DNA from: Tigriopus japonicus
Taxonomy: Eukaryota > Arthropoda > Copepoda > Harpacticoida > Harpacticidae
Assembly: GCA_010645155.1 (NCBI GenBank)
Contig: CM021318.1
Coordinates: 5,210,872 to 5,274,871 of the forward strand
Length of the DNA stretch: 64,000 bases
Direction of reading: 5' to 3'
Both the position numbers and the translations under genes were made by a program. This document shows, piece by piece, positions 22,301 through 42,097 of this stretch (the first letter of the stretch is position 1; the number at the start of each line of letters is the position of its first letter). Below the pieces are notes generated by a model that searched no databases, was not told the DNA's origin, and was given only the letters and a program-made list of their open reading frames with translations.

Positions 22301-25300
22301 TGGCAATTTGGTCCCCTTCTCGGATGCCTCGAGAGAAGCGCATTTTTTGCCCTGGAAGATCTTGGAAAGCTCAGAGGAGCTCAAAATGACCAAGTATCTA
22401 TCACGAGCTTGTGGGATTTGGGCCAAGGAAGGCCAGCTGAAGGCCAATATGATCATGGTGCTCAAGACTCACGTGCACACGGAAAATAACGACTTAGCGT
22501 GGCTGTTACTCTCATTAATAAGTGGCCACGTGTCCATCGCAGATCCTCATTTCGTGATGGAATACTTTAACACGTCCATTCACACTCCAGAAGGGGTATG
22601 GATGTATTGTTATTTTATCCAAACCAGTAATCAAAGAAGATTTTATCTTTGTTCAAAATTTAGGTGGGCCTGTACACGCTTCAACAGGTGTTGCGTGTCC
22701 TTTTCTCGTCGGTGATTCGTTTGAGCACGGATGAACAAAAGTTGTTACAAAAGGACCTGATCTTGTTGGTCCAGAGATTCGCAATCCCACCCGAACTGAT
22801 CCCCACAGCTGTGGACATTGCCTCTGTGGTCTCCAATATCGAGTCCGGAGACAACTTGAAGCTCTATCAAACTGCCGTTGATGAGTGGACATCGGAAATC
22901 ATCGAAGCCATCGATCATGATCTCAGTGAGAAGATCCTCAACCCCTCTGGCGAAGATGTGGAGGACGTGCCAATGATGCGCAAGATCTTTACCCTGGGCG
23001 AATTAGCCCAAATCAGTCCCCATAAGATTAACAAACGGCTCTTCCTCCTCATGCAGAGCATCATCTTTCAACAGGTTTCAAAACAATCCGTATTCGGATT
23101 ATTCTTGCAACACTCGTCACTCACGATTGCTTCATTCACTTAGGGCACCAAACATCGGCGAACCCGCAAAAAAGAGGAGCCAACCACGAAACCCTCATCA
23201 CAGACGCAATCATCGCAACCTCCACCGTGTGCCTTTCAACCCACGACTCGACTGCAAGCTCTCACCATTGTGACCTTGGCCAAGATGTGTCTGCAACACG
23301 AGGACATGGCCAAGAAGATCATTCCGGCCTTTGGACAAATCCTGGACACCTCTGGCGATAACGCTGTGAAAAACAACATCATGTACGCCCTCACGGACAT
23401 GTGTGTTCGGTATGCCAGTTTGGTGGATCCGCTTATTCCTCAAATCACGGCTTGCTTGAAGGACGACTCTTTGGCCGTTCGACGAAGTACATTGATCACC
23501 TTGATCCATTTGCTCCAAGAGGATTATCTCAAGATGAGTGGACGAGGCGCTTTTTTCTTCCGCATCATGCAGACCTTGAACGACGATAGCGATGAAATCA
23601 GACATCTGACCACTTTCTACCTCCAACAACGACTCATTAAGCGGAAACCCAAAGTCATGTTTCAACACTTCACCGAGGCCCTCTTCCATTTTAACGAATA
23701 CGAGGTGAGCAATAGAAAAACCAACAACATGTCTTGAGTGTCTTTTGTAATTCTTTTCATTTACCTTCAGATGCATGAAACCTACAACAAGTTCACGATC
23801 TCAGAACGGGAAAAACGCCTGTTTTCGATGAAAGGGGTCGAATATCGAGAGGATCGGATGAAGCTCTATCGGTTCATGTTGGAGTGCATGAGCGATGAGC
23901 AACGCTTTCAAACCACTTATCGCCTCTGCAAGGATATCTTGGAAGGGGCTGTCGAAGGTCAGGTGGTCTTGGGACAGGAATCCTACGAACTCCTAAGGGT
24001 AATTGCTAATAATTTCCATTTAAGATGGTCAAAGCAACTCTGAATACAAATGCGTGATGTTCATCGATCTTTGTAGGATACATTTCGATGCCTCAGCTGC
24101 GAAGAAATCAAGTTGGCTAGCTTGAAATCCAAGGCCGATGACCCGGAAGAGGCCAACAATACGGGTGTGACCGGATCTGCTCAAACCGAGGACATGTCTG
24201 GAGCCATTCAATCGGCTTTGAAGAAGAATATCATTTCTCAAGTGGTCAAGAAGAACGTGATTGAGAACATCATTCCTATCATCATCGCCCTGAAGCATCG
24301 ATTGGAAGCCCTGGGTTCGGGATTGCTCGATGATCTCATGACCTATTTGCGCGAGCTCATGAAGGACTACAAGAATGAAGTCAAGGATATGTTGGCGGCC
24401 GATAAGAATCTGGCCACGGAGATCGAGAACGACTTGAAGAAATGGGAAGAGGAGCAAAAGAAACTGGAAGAAGCCCGACGTGAAGCTGAGGTAAGTGAGA
24501 TGAGTCGAATAGAGCGATAAAAAAGAGCGAGGCCCATGGACACTAATTCCAGATCTTTTCTCTCTGGTCTTGTCCTTTCTTTAGAGAGCCAGACTGAAGA
24601 AGGTATCAAAACATACCATTCATTCATTCATTGTCGATCACAACCACATGGCATGGGGCCACCCACCAGAGTTCATTTCTAATTTCTTTTCTCTTTTTGC
24701 AGTCCCAAGAAAAGTCCCCCAGTCAAAGAGATCTCTTGCTCAGAGCTGTGGTCGAATCGGCTGTGAACGTGTTCCAACAGAAGCAAAAAGATCTCGAGCA
24801 GCGAAGACAAGCCGGTGAAATCATCGATGGTAATACTTGCATGCCCATGATCGAACATTTTCCCACGAAAAATCAACCTGTTTTCCTTGAATTCCAGATG
24901 ACTCGTTGTCCTCGCAAAGTGGCGATCCTTTGGACGAGTTCCTCACCAAGAATGTGAGCAAAGCCGGACAAGACGCCACCACGAATCTCTCCACGTTACT
25001 CAGTCCCAAAGTTGTGGTTCAAGACGTCTTGGGTGACCTCATCATCCCGCCCAATGGCACACCCAAATCCTCGACGGCCAGATCCATTGGTCGCTCACCT
25101 CGACCCAGTCTCAACGAGAATCGAACCAACGAAGAGGTGCCCTCGGTCAAAAGACGACTCATAAGTTCGTACGACGAACCTCAAATGGTCGTGGCCGAGG
25201 AGAGTATTCTCATGACCGAAGCCGATCAAGAACATCTGGCCGAGGAAGTCCTGTCCGAGTTGCATTCCGTCCATCAAGGACAAAAGTCCGTCATCACCTC

Positions 25301-28117
25301 GGTGCCCACGTTGGCTGAGATCAATAAAGAGCTCGAGATCGTGGTGAGTCAGACCAAACGTAAGCATAAACTCAAGAAGACGAGTCCGGATGATCCACCC
25401 ACGACTCCGATGCCATTGACAAGTCAGGGTGATACCCCTCTCAAGAAGCCCGATGAGCCCAAATCTCCCGAGTATGGTAGCACCAGTGGCAGAATCGGAA
25501 GTTGTGATGAAAGTACAAATGTAAACAGTGTCGATGCCGATGGTGAACTTTTGAAAAAGACTGACAAAGACCCGGATCCGGCGTCTGAAATCATCGATGA
25601 GGCTGTGAATTCCCTTGTCGCCATTGACGCCAATCAGGCGGATAAAAATGAAGATGTTAATGTACCTGCACAACCCACGGATCTCGTGGATGAGGAGAAG
25701 AATGCCAAAGAGAATGAAGAGGAGCAAGTCCAATCAACTGAGGAGGAAATCCATGCAACTGAAGAGGAAGAGGATGAGTCTTCTTCTAAGGTGGAGACGC
25801 CAAGTAGTCCTGGAGGAAAAGTGACAAAACTTTTAGAGGAGGAACCATCTCAAGAAACTCTAGTGAAAGAGAACAATTTCGAGCCCTTGGATGATCATTG
25901 TGAAGACGAGGATGGCAAGCTTCAACTTAGTAGTGAAGAGGACGAAGATGAACCATCAAACCTCGAGGGTTCCCCACCGATTCCCGTGGAAGCTAAGGAA
26001 AAACGGAAAAGAAGGAAAGAGAAAGAGGTTCCATTGGAAAAATATGAATCACGCACGAAAAAAACGAAGATGAACAAGTCACTAAATACCACCAACGACG
26101 AATCTCAGGTTAGGACTGAATCCAGTGAGGAAGACGTGAATGGACGTAAATATCTCGAAATATCTAATACACCACGTTCAAAACGGGATGCAAACAGTCC
26201 TAGAACGTGTCAACTTCCAAAGACTTCAAAGAAAGCATCAGAGTCAAAGGAGGAAGTTGATCTCGTCTCAAAACCCAGTGCAAAGAGCACCAATTCGGAG
26301 GAACACCAGGCTCCAAATCGTCGTTGTCGTCCTTTTCCATCTAAGAAAAACGTGCAGGAAAAGGTTAAGTTCAACAACAAGAAACCTTCCACAGCCGAAG
26401 CCAGGCGAACTCGTGGTACCAAACGAAAGAAGGAATCTCTGCAGGAATGCCCCCAAGATCCAGCCCCTTCAACCCCAGTTCGAGAAGAAGACCACCCATC
26501 TTCGCCACCCAAACGACGGCGAACTCTTCCCAAACGAATTCAAGAGATCATTGAGAATGAACCTCCCAAAGCCTCTAAGAATATCAAGGAGACCAAGTCA
26601 AATTCTAGCCCTGTCCGGGCTGGAAATCGAACCTTGGCCTTGAGGGCCACTGAAATGGAAACCACGGCCACGCCAACCCGATCTTACCCAAGAGTGTCAA
26701 GAGTAGAAGCTCAAACGCCAAAACAAACCGTCCCCGTTGTTCTCAAGAGGACCTTCAATTCCAAATCACGCAAGCAAAAGCGGAAAAGAGTTCTTCCATT
26801 TTTGCGATCTCGTCGGAAAAGCGTTGTGCGAGCTCAAAAGACTGGTTCATCATCTTCCGCTCATCGTAAAGACCAAGAGAACAGGGTTGACGGCAAATCT
26901 CCTCGAAGTTCAAGTGAGGATTCCGAAATCACGTTCAATCTCTCCCAAGCCATTAGTCAAACTCCCCAAAACATCAGTGACCAAGACAACCAGAGGGATG
27001 AAGATCCGGAGGTGTCCTTCAAGGCGCAGATTTTGGTTCCTTTGATCCATCGTCTTCCTGATAAATCCATCCTGAATCGGCACAATCAATCAAGCGTTTC
27101 GTCCGGAGGAAAGAAGAGTCCTGCTCTCAAAGAAGTCAGTTTTAAAGAGCCCTCCAAGAGTGAGACTTCGAGCACAAGACGCTTTCAATTGGCTACCAAG
27201 GCCAAAGAGAAACGTCAATCGATGCCTTCGGCCACGGATTCAGTGCCATCCAGTGCCACAACTTCTGTGTCGAGCAGACCCTTGCGTCCTGCGAATTTTG
27301 CCAAGACGCACGAGGCGCGATTGAAGAATGTGTTGCGCGCCATTAGCACGCCCAATCGACAGGGCGTGTCTCAAGACAATCTGACGTTTTTAGAGCAATC
27401 TCAAGATTTAAGTGCCATCCCTATTTTATCTCCTCCTTCGACGCGGAAGAAACGCGGGCCCCCCAATCGTCAGCCCAAAGATCAATCCGCCTCGGATGGC
27501 AGCGCACTATCATTTAGGTATGTATTCAAACCAGTCGAGCCTTCTGAAAATTCCCTTGCGGAAAGAAATGTAACCTTGAATTTATAAATCAAGATTGACC
27601 TCTTCACACTTTTAAACGCAGTCCTTTGCCTTTTCACTAAAGAAATGGCCCAATAATTTGCTTATTTTCATGCAGAATGATGAAGTTTGAAGTAATGTCT
27701 TTGACCTTTTTGACGTACCAGATCTACAATCTACGTCTTTCAAATGCGCTTTTTCTATTTTGCTTCATGAAATGAGTTATTGCTAGAGTCGCAGTGATGG
27801 TTCTTCTCGCAAAAGGATCACTTCTTAAGTATCTCCTTACTTTTCTGTGATCAATGGAGCATAACTATAATTTGACTACATCATATTTCAAATGGCTTTT
27901 ATTTATAATCGACAGATTCGGCCGGAAAGTCAAGGATCCGTTCGAAGAGATGTTGAAACGCGATGCCAAATCCTCCAACAAAGCTCCCCAAGGACAAATC
28001 TCAGCAGCCGCCTCATCTGCCTTCTCGCCCCCCGCCGTTGCTCAAAAGTCGAAAAAAGCCAGCCCAACCTGGGCATCGCCTCGATCCAAGAGGCCCAATA
28101 AGAAATACCTCGAATGA
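19341..28117 (+). CDS. NCAPD3: Condensin-II non-SMC subunit D3 (NCAPD3), with very long C-terminal tail
   Basis: HEAT-repeat subunit of condensin II, which compacts chromosomes in early mitosis. Thirteen exons: 19341-19742, 20177-20644, 20709-21161, 21228-22205, 22281-22595, 22664-23074, 23144-23704, 23771-23998, 24077-24490, 24585-24602 (18-nt microexon), 24703-24829, 24898-27517, 27916-28117. All have GT/AG junctions and consistent phase, giving 2398 residues. Diagnostic matches to human NCAPD3: IFTLGELAQISPHKINKRLF, LAKMCLQHEDMAKKIIPA, VMFQHFTEALFHFNEYE, SEREKRLFSMKG and KKNVIENIIPIIIALKHRLE. HEAT/Cnd1 region is about residues 190-1400. The tail (about 1459-2398) is Lys/Glu/Ser/Pro-rich and keeps the RAISTP motif at about 2270. 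Start: the in-frame ATG at 19317 has weak context; 19341 (GCCATGG) is preferred. An acidic Asp/Glu run follows the start. Confidence 0.95.
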
Positions 28118-28431
28118 TTAAATCTATTTTCTAAAAACACCAACCAACCGCACCCATATATACCACTATTATGACAAGCCTCTGGAAGGCTGCTTTTGTT
28201 GAACTAGTACCTGAAAGTGTCCAAATTCGCCCACCCAAACAAACACCGTCCGGATTGGATTGGGTTCGACACAAGAGTATTCGAATCTTTATTTCGTAAG
28301 AAACCCTTCTTGTTTCCTATGCACCCAGCTCATCGTCAGTCAGCATTGATTGCTTGAGGAACAACCTTTAATGCCAGTTGCCAAATTACTCAAATGAGAC
28401 TTCGTAATACATGCTATCCAGCTCATTCAAT

Positions 28432-28437
28432 AATAAA
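28432..28437 (+). terminator. Candidate poly(A) signal of NCAPD3
   Basis: AATAAA lies 315 bp after the NCAPD3 stop and about 100 bp before the FANCA-like start codon. The 3' end of one gene and the 5' end of the next therefore nearly overlap on the same strand. Confidence 0.45.
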
Positions 28438-28534
28438 CCTGGAAATTATGACGAGCTTTGTCTTTGACTCACATATCAAACCAAGTCTTTGCCACAATGC
28501 CACTTCAAGTTTTCTTTGTCTTCGTAGAACACCC

Positions 28535-30910
28535 ATGTCGGAATTGGAACAGAGATTCAAGCAAGAACTTCAAGACTGCCGTTGGAACGAGCAAATCCAT
28601 TGGATGCGTTTGTTCTCGACCACCTCCAAATCAGGTCGGCCGGATTTGCCGACCATCAAAACCACCTGGATGAGATGCATCTTCCAGCAAGTGGAATCTT
28701 CTGCCCGATTGTTTCACCACTTGAACGAGTACTCGACTTTGGAGCTCTCCGCCATCCAAGGATTGGCCAAAGCTCTACTGGGTCATTTCCTGACCGATTC
28801 TCCGATGGAATTGGAGGATGCTCTTCAACGTCAAGACCTTCCAGTTTCGGTTCCTCCTGGTCAAGATCGGTTGATGTTGGAATTGCTCCTGCCTTTCACT
28901 GATGAGGATGTGATGGGTGTGATTCGGCGATCAGTCCTCCTTCACGAGAATCCTCGCCTCAATTGGAACCATTTGTCGTACCTAATTAGCAAGTTTCTCC
29001 AATGGGTGGATGGAGCCGAATCTTTACTAGAAGGTATCATTTGTTCTTAATAACGAGAAGGGGAGTGAATTTCGATCAAGCCACGCCTCAAAGAGTCTTC
29101 TTCGTCAGATTTTTGCTTGAGATGTCCGAAAAGAGTAGGAAACTCCGATGACATTTGTCAAATGAATAATTAACAACTAAAAAACAAAATGTTTAAGGCA
29201 GCTCTTAATGATGCAACAAGTAGTTTTTAAGCTCACAAAAGACCAAAACGGGATGACCTCAAAATGACCCGGAGCTTTGTTTTGCGTACTATTTTGGATC
29301 TAATTTGCTTTTATTTCCTGTTTTTAAGGTCAGATTATGCTTCGGTGTTCGTTCGTTTGTTATAACCTCAAAACTTTTTGACGTTGTTTTTAAGTCGTCT
29401 CGAAACGTCGAGGAGTTTGACAATCCGAAAAAGGAAAGTTTTTCATCCAGATAAATTTTCGGCAAACATGAACCAATTATTTGAAAAATTGCAAATGAAG
29501 TTCCAGTGTTCTAATGCTCTCTCTAAATTCTTTGCCACTGGTTTATTTCCTGACAGATTTCATCTCCACTCAATTGACGGAAAGTATCACACTCCAGCAC
29601 TTTCCGAAATTCCAAGCCATCCTTTTCGTGGCTCGAGCGGCTTGTGCCTCCAAAAGCGGACTCTTTGCCAATTATCGCTATTGGTGCCAAAGGACGTGGA
29701 AGCCCACCAGTCAATCGTGGATGGTTCAACCCGAGAAATGGTCCATTTTCGTGGATTTTCTCACTCGCATGGTGCCTTACGAGCGAGCGGTGTGTTTGAC
29801 GGCGCACATTGCCGTTCAAGCCAGTCATTCTTTGTCGATCCCATCGATGAGAGGCCTGTGGGCGGACTATTGTAACCTAGCCCGGACACGCCTCTCGGAT
29901 TTCCAAGGCTCCACCTCGCTACATCCCACGGGCGAGGATCATCAGACCATCATTTTTCAACAAGCTTTGGTGGGAACCGAGGTGGGTTGAAATTAGAATT
30001 TTGCAAGAAGCACTGAATTTCTGGAGTGGGAGGCTCACGGTGAGAATTATGATTTCCAGATGGATTAATTCAATTGCGTTCTTCTGCAAATGAGACGTGG
30101 CTTGCATTGAGAAGAACACGTATTTCAAATTTCAGCCCAATCGAATGCCGGAGTGAAAAGTTATGCCTTCTCAAACTTATGTACTGAAGAGAGCATAAAA
30201 TGAATGAACTCGCCCTTTTGTGGAAAAGCAATTACTAAAAAAGGGCTAGTTCATTCATTCTCACTAGGATTTGCACTAAACTTTGCCAGAGCATAACTTT
30301 TGACTCGACGTTCTTACTGGAAATCATGATTCTTTTCGTTAGGCTCCCAGTCCAGTGAAATTAAGTGGTTCTTGAATTCTGGAACCACTCAAAATCAAGT
30401 GGCTCATTTAACTCTGGGATAATTTGATCAGATTGAATTGCATCTGGCTTCTGTGAGTTAGGCTGATTGCATAACTATGTAATCAAGGAAACAGACCACA
30501 GCTTGTGGCTATAACTGGATTTTCAATAACCCCAAAAACCCATTCATTGTTTCAATATGGCAAGATCGCAAGAACCCGAATTGAAATTAAAAGAATGGAA
30601 AGGTATGATGAGGATGCATAGAGGACAAATGATTTTGAATTAGGAAAAAAAATCCAATGGGAAGAAAATGTTGTTGCAGAGTTTGTCAGAAGTGATGAAT
30701 GACGTGTCCAAAGCCTTAGAAGAATTTCAAGCCCAAGGCCAGAAGATCCCGCAAAAGGTTCTCGAGGCCAGTATTTTTCGCAAGGCCTATTTTCAAGGCC
30801 AATTTTTGCCATGCCTCCTCTCGGACGAGTTTCGTGGACCCGGAAAATCTGTCTTCATCGAGGAACTCGTGAAGAAGGGCAAAATTCCTCGAAAACTTTT
30901 AAACCAATAA
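28535..30910 (+). CDS. FANCA: FANCA-like protein, short form (Fanconi anaemia core-complex subunit A homologue)
   Basis: Three exons: 28535-29033, 29557-29981, 30680-30910, phases 1 and 0, giving 384 residues. The signature stretch SMRGLWADYCNLARTRLSDF matches a conserved block of vertebrate FANCA (MRSLWADYCSLARTRLADL). VLEASIFRKAYFQGQFLPCL matches [20 protein letters not shown], and FIEELVKKGKIP matches FIESLKRADKIP. In vertebrates FANCA (about 1455 residues) is a core-complex subunit needed to monoubiquitinate FANCD2 at crosslinks. This model covers only the middle of that protein: both the N-terminal part and the large C-terminal helical region are absent, and the frame closes with TAA soon after KIP. 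The ATG at 28535 follows an AG acceptor (28527), so a 5' non-coding or undetected coding exon is possible. Intron 2 carries a MITE. Confidence 0.8.
30010..30368. mobile_element. Inverted-repeat MITE in FANCA intron 2
   Basis: The left end (cactgaatttctggagtggg, then aggctcacggtgagaattat) and right end (ttcgttaggctcccagtcca) are inverted versions over about 50 bp. It shares internal blocks with fragments at 6195-6245, 9280-9370 and near 12050. Non-coding, and removed by splicing. Confidence 0.65.
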
Positions 30911-30911
30911 A
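30906..30911 (+). terminator. Poly(A) hexamer overlapping the FANCA stop codon
   Basis: The final codons CAA TAA followed by A create AATAAA across the stop codon. If used, the 3' UTR would be only some 10-30 nt. I see no other AATAAA close downstream on this strand before the ROCK 3' UTR. Confidence 0.35.
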
Positions 30912-31770
30912 CGATACGACTTCCACCTTGGTTTCTTTTTTCTCTCATTATGTTTTATTGTTGTCCATAAGTTATACTGTAGTGATCATTGAATCTTGTT
31001 CAAACCAACAATCAATCGTGTTGTTCTCTTGAACGGAAGGCACTAGATTTAGGTTGGAGGAAGATTTAGTTTTAAACATTTATATATGTCGTAAATAGTG
31101 TGTCTGTGTGTGTGTGTAATTTATTTTGTGTATGATGGGATGTGGTAAGTAAGTCAACTTTGATCCGGGCATTCTCGTTTCGATTCCTTGGGTAAGAAAA
31201 ATATAAATTTAAATCTGATTCTGAAAGCTTTCGATTGATTGGGAAGAGGGACATTGCTTGATGGATGAAGTGATTGGGCGGATGAGTTTCGAAGCGGAAG
31301 AAGGGCTCTTTTCTTTTGAAGTATCTTACAAATGTGGTGGAAATGAATGAAGTTTGTTGCGTATCACAAGACAAGAGGTACTACTACTAAACACACACAT
31401 ACGTACACAGTGGTGGTTGTCTCTGCCTCGAGCCAATTCAATCATTTCCTTCCCTTCAAACACGGGGAACAGAAAGAAGATTTTGGATTTCGAGGACGTC
31501 CTAAACGAACACAGGATCATCACACGTAGACTGAAGGGGGAAAAACTCGGTGTAATCATCACGAATTAGCACGACAAACCCAAAGATAGAAGGAAAGCGG
31601 AAAGCCGGAGAAGGAGCAGTAATCATATTTGTGGCGTGGTAGTTTTTCTTATAGTTCTTGTTGTGGTTGGTTGATTGGTCATCATGGCACTTGATATTTT
31701 GTTGTTTGAAGTTCTGGTTTGAGGGAGGGAACGAACGAGGGAGCCTCTTCGGGTTCATCCTTTCCAAGGA
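30912..31770. other. Convergent 3' flank of FANCA-like gene and ROCK
   Basis: Mostly the ROCK 3' UTR. On the minus strand AATAAA signals lie at 31120-31125 (about 650 bp after the ROCK stop) and at 30954-30959. A short GT run lies at about 31099-31117. The ORFs on both strands here have no family signature. Confidence 0.4.
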
Positions 31771-39111
<7,341 letters not shown>

Positions 39112-41781
39112 GGTTTCGATTTTGATGTGGATTTTAAGTCCGCGGCACGAAAGGTTCGTCGAGTCGTCTCACTTTTGTTTCTCAGTCAGTCACTTTTTAG
39201 AGATATCACCGGGACGAGGCCCAACCCACCCACCAACCACCCGCACACACCCCGACCCGAGGACACGGTAGGCGGGGGCGGGGCGCATGGGAGTGCTCAA
39301 CAATCAGTCAGTCAGTCAGTCACACGCCCACTAACGAATGCGGCGCGGACGGAAGCGCACGCTCAAAAACGAACGGGCGGATCCAATCAGCCCGATTGAG
39401 ACCCAATCTCACACCGAGCTCAAAGAGGGGGGTTCGCGTTGGTTCATCCTCGGCCGAAATCACTCACGCGGGCGGGCGGGCACACCCTTCGTTCGGAGTA
39501 ACACCCCCTGAGCCGTCCCAATGGCACACGGGGAGCGGGGACGCCATGAGGGCGGGAGAGCCCGCCCACGGGTCCGATCGAGTGGAAGGTTGTTAAATAG
39601 CGAGAGGCTCCAGAAACGCGAACTAACCACAACCACAACAATCAGTACGGCCTCTTGGGTCTTCTTTTCTCCCTCTGATGAATCCTCTCTCTCTCTCTCG
39701 ATCAAAGAGCGATGGATGATGGAAGGAGGTGATTCATATGATAGAGAGATAGATCGATAGATGGTCGTCTAACGAGTCAAGGCCCCAACTTCGGAACGGA
39801 TATCCGGTCAAGAGTCAAAGGCGGTAACACGGGCGGGGGCGGGCGGTGGGAGGGGCGGAACGACCCGTTCGTGAACATGGGCACCTCCGAAAAGCCACGG
39901 AAAGGATGCACTTGATAGAGGTGTGTGTGTGTGTGTGTGTGTGGGGGTATGTGTGTCTATCCGCGCTGATGAGGCTGGCTGCTAAAAAGAAGAGTTAGAA
40001 GAGACGGAGACAAGCGAGAACGAGCGAGCGGGCCACTCCAACAACCTAGGCATGGATATACTTACAGAAGAGGATGCGAAGGCAGCTGTTTGTTGTTGTT
40101 TTTGAGAGCCCAATGAGGCCCTCTGGAGTGAACGATAGGGAAGTGTTATGGACTCAATATTCAATATTTTATACTAAATCAGTGAATAAATTGTCTAGAC
40201 ATCATTCTAGTTTGTGTATCTGTCTCTTAGACATAATCAAATGCACCCCATTCGTGGGTAAACCACGTTCACCATTCATTATCAACCCTATTCAACTTAT
40301 CCTGAAATGCCAATGGTTTCAGATTATAAGTACCTAACAACACCATCAAAGCGAAGAATAAAGTGCTCCATGAGAGTGATCCGTTCTTCACTGCGTTCTG
40401 CATGAATAATCAGTCTGAGGGAATCATCAACAACTCAACTACAAGTTGATGAAAAATTTGTTTAATCTCGTACTTCCTCTTGGTTTGGCCGATCAAAATG
40501 TTGATATTTGGCATCTAATGGATTTCAAGGATTTCAGACGATAAAATGCTGAGTAAAAATGATGTTTTTATGGGGAAGAGTGTGGATACTGTGGCTGTGA
40601 GTTTCATTGTTAATAACATGGCCACAGTTTTCTAAAAAGACGCCCAATCTTCATGAAACATGATCAAAGTAAAACTGAACTCATTGTCTAAAGTTGGTAT
40701 TACTAGATTTAAGTTACATATGCATTTATTCGAGATCTATTCTCAATTTTGTGCGAGATATTGGTCTAAAGGAGCCCAGTTTTGACTAATTCCCGAGAAC
40801 AGAAAGCAGCATTATAAAAATGAATGGTAGGAAAAGGAGCGCTATCTAATACTGCAACAATGTTCTGAAGCGATGTTTGCTATCAAACACCTATTTCTAT
40901 CGTTTTTTGGCAATTTCGTTCAAATTCATTGCAGAGCCGCACCGTTTTAAGGGCCTCATTGGGCTACGCGTCAGCTGAAGTTCACGTCCTGTGGTGAGAG
41001 GTTCCTGACCTAGGTCACCTACTCACTCACTCACTCACGCCTTTCAAGTTCCGCACCATCAGGCTTGCCCATATGGCATGGAGTAAACCACCAAACGTCA
41101 GGCTAACTTGAAGTAACAACGGAAAAACGCGTGGCTTTGGTCCAAGTTAAAGGGTTAGCTCAAGCTGCGGATTCGAATTTCCCCTAAAACCGATCACCTC
41201 ATCCGGCGTCTCTGGGTTTTATGACCAATTTAAGCTGTCCTGCGGGATTTTCAGGCCTTCACTGGTCTCAAGTTGCTCGGATGAGCGTCGCTGAAGATCG
41301 CTCCAAACCGACCCCCGTGTATCTGACTCAGGTGAGACTTGGCCCGCTCGTGACCCTCGCCTTTGAAGTGAGTCATGGGCGACCCGGCCGGGCCTGAATT
41401 CACTCAGGCAGTCAGTCGAAAGAGACATGGGCTCGCGTGATCAGTTCCGACCCACCGGATGGGCTAAGGCTGACTCAATGGACCGACTCGAGCGGCCGTT
41501 CCGAATTTTACCAAATGATATACGGGAAATTTTTGGGTGCCCTATCCATAATATATTTAGATGTTGGATGGATCGATCCGGATCGAACATTTAAAAACAT
41601 CATCATTCCGAGGCGATTCACCGCCTGAACACGCCTTTCCACAAGTGGTGCCAACCTGTTGGACGGACTGAAGGCTCGCACTGCTCTCGCCTCATTTTTC
41701 AGCCTGAGCTGCCTCTTTTTGTCAACAGAACGCTCTCACACTCGGCCCTAAACCCAAAGCTCAGACTCGCGGACTCGTGAT
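39112..41781. other. ROCK upstream region and intergenic DNA
   Basis: About 2.7 kb. 39112-39650 is GC-rich with tetranucleotide runs (CAGT)n near 39305. A CT run lies near 39675, a (GT)11 microsatellite at 39921-39943 and a (CACT)n run near 41022-41037. ROCK promoter elements probably sit just above 39111. A strong donor-like CTGTAAGTAT on the minus strand near 40065 might mark a non-coding first exon. No further gene is supported. Confidence 0.35.
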
Positions 41782-42097
41782 CAGGGTTGGTCTGGGCATT
41801 ATCTCCGGAATCCCCAGATCCTGGGATTAACGGAATGCCGGGACAGGATTTTCCCACTCGAAAACTGAAACGGGATTTGCTTTAGTTTCCCAAAAGAAAA
41901 ACCCGCTTTTTTAATAGATCACGATATGGGATTTTTTAATTGGAAAAAAATATTTTCTAACATTTGAATACTTTAAGTAGAAGAAGCCAAAATGGCAAGA
42001 ATGATAAGAATATCTGGCAATGATATTGTACCTTTTGTAAAAAATATGTTTCCAATTACTGGACTTATCAGGACACAAATCAAAATGACGATATTTA

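Noticed and set aside
25095..25733. Minus-strand 212-residue ORF opposite NCAPD3 exon 12
   Set aside because: It is a shadow of the acidic repeat-like tail, with no start context or family signature.
40062..40164. Alternative first coding exon of ROCK at the strong donor near 40065
   Set aside because: In the phase required by the next exon I found no in-frame ATG there. The 39107-39111 exon fits both start and phase, so 40065 could at most end a non-coding exon.
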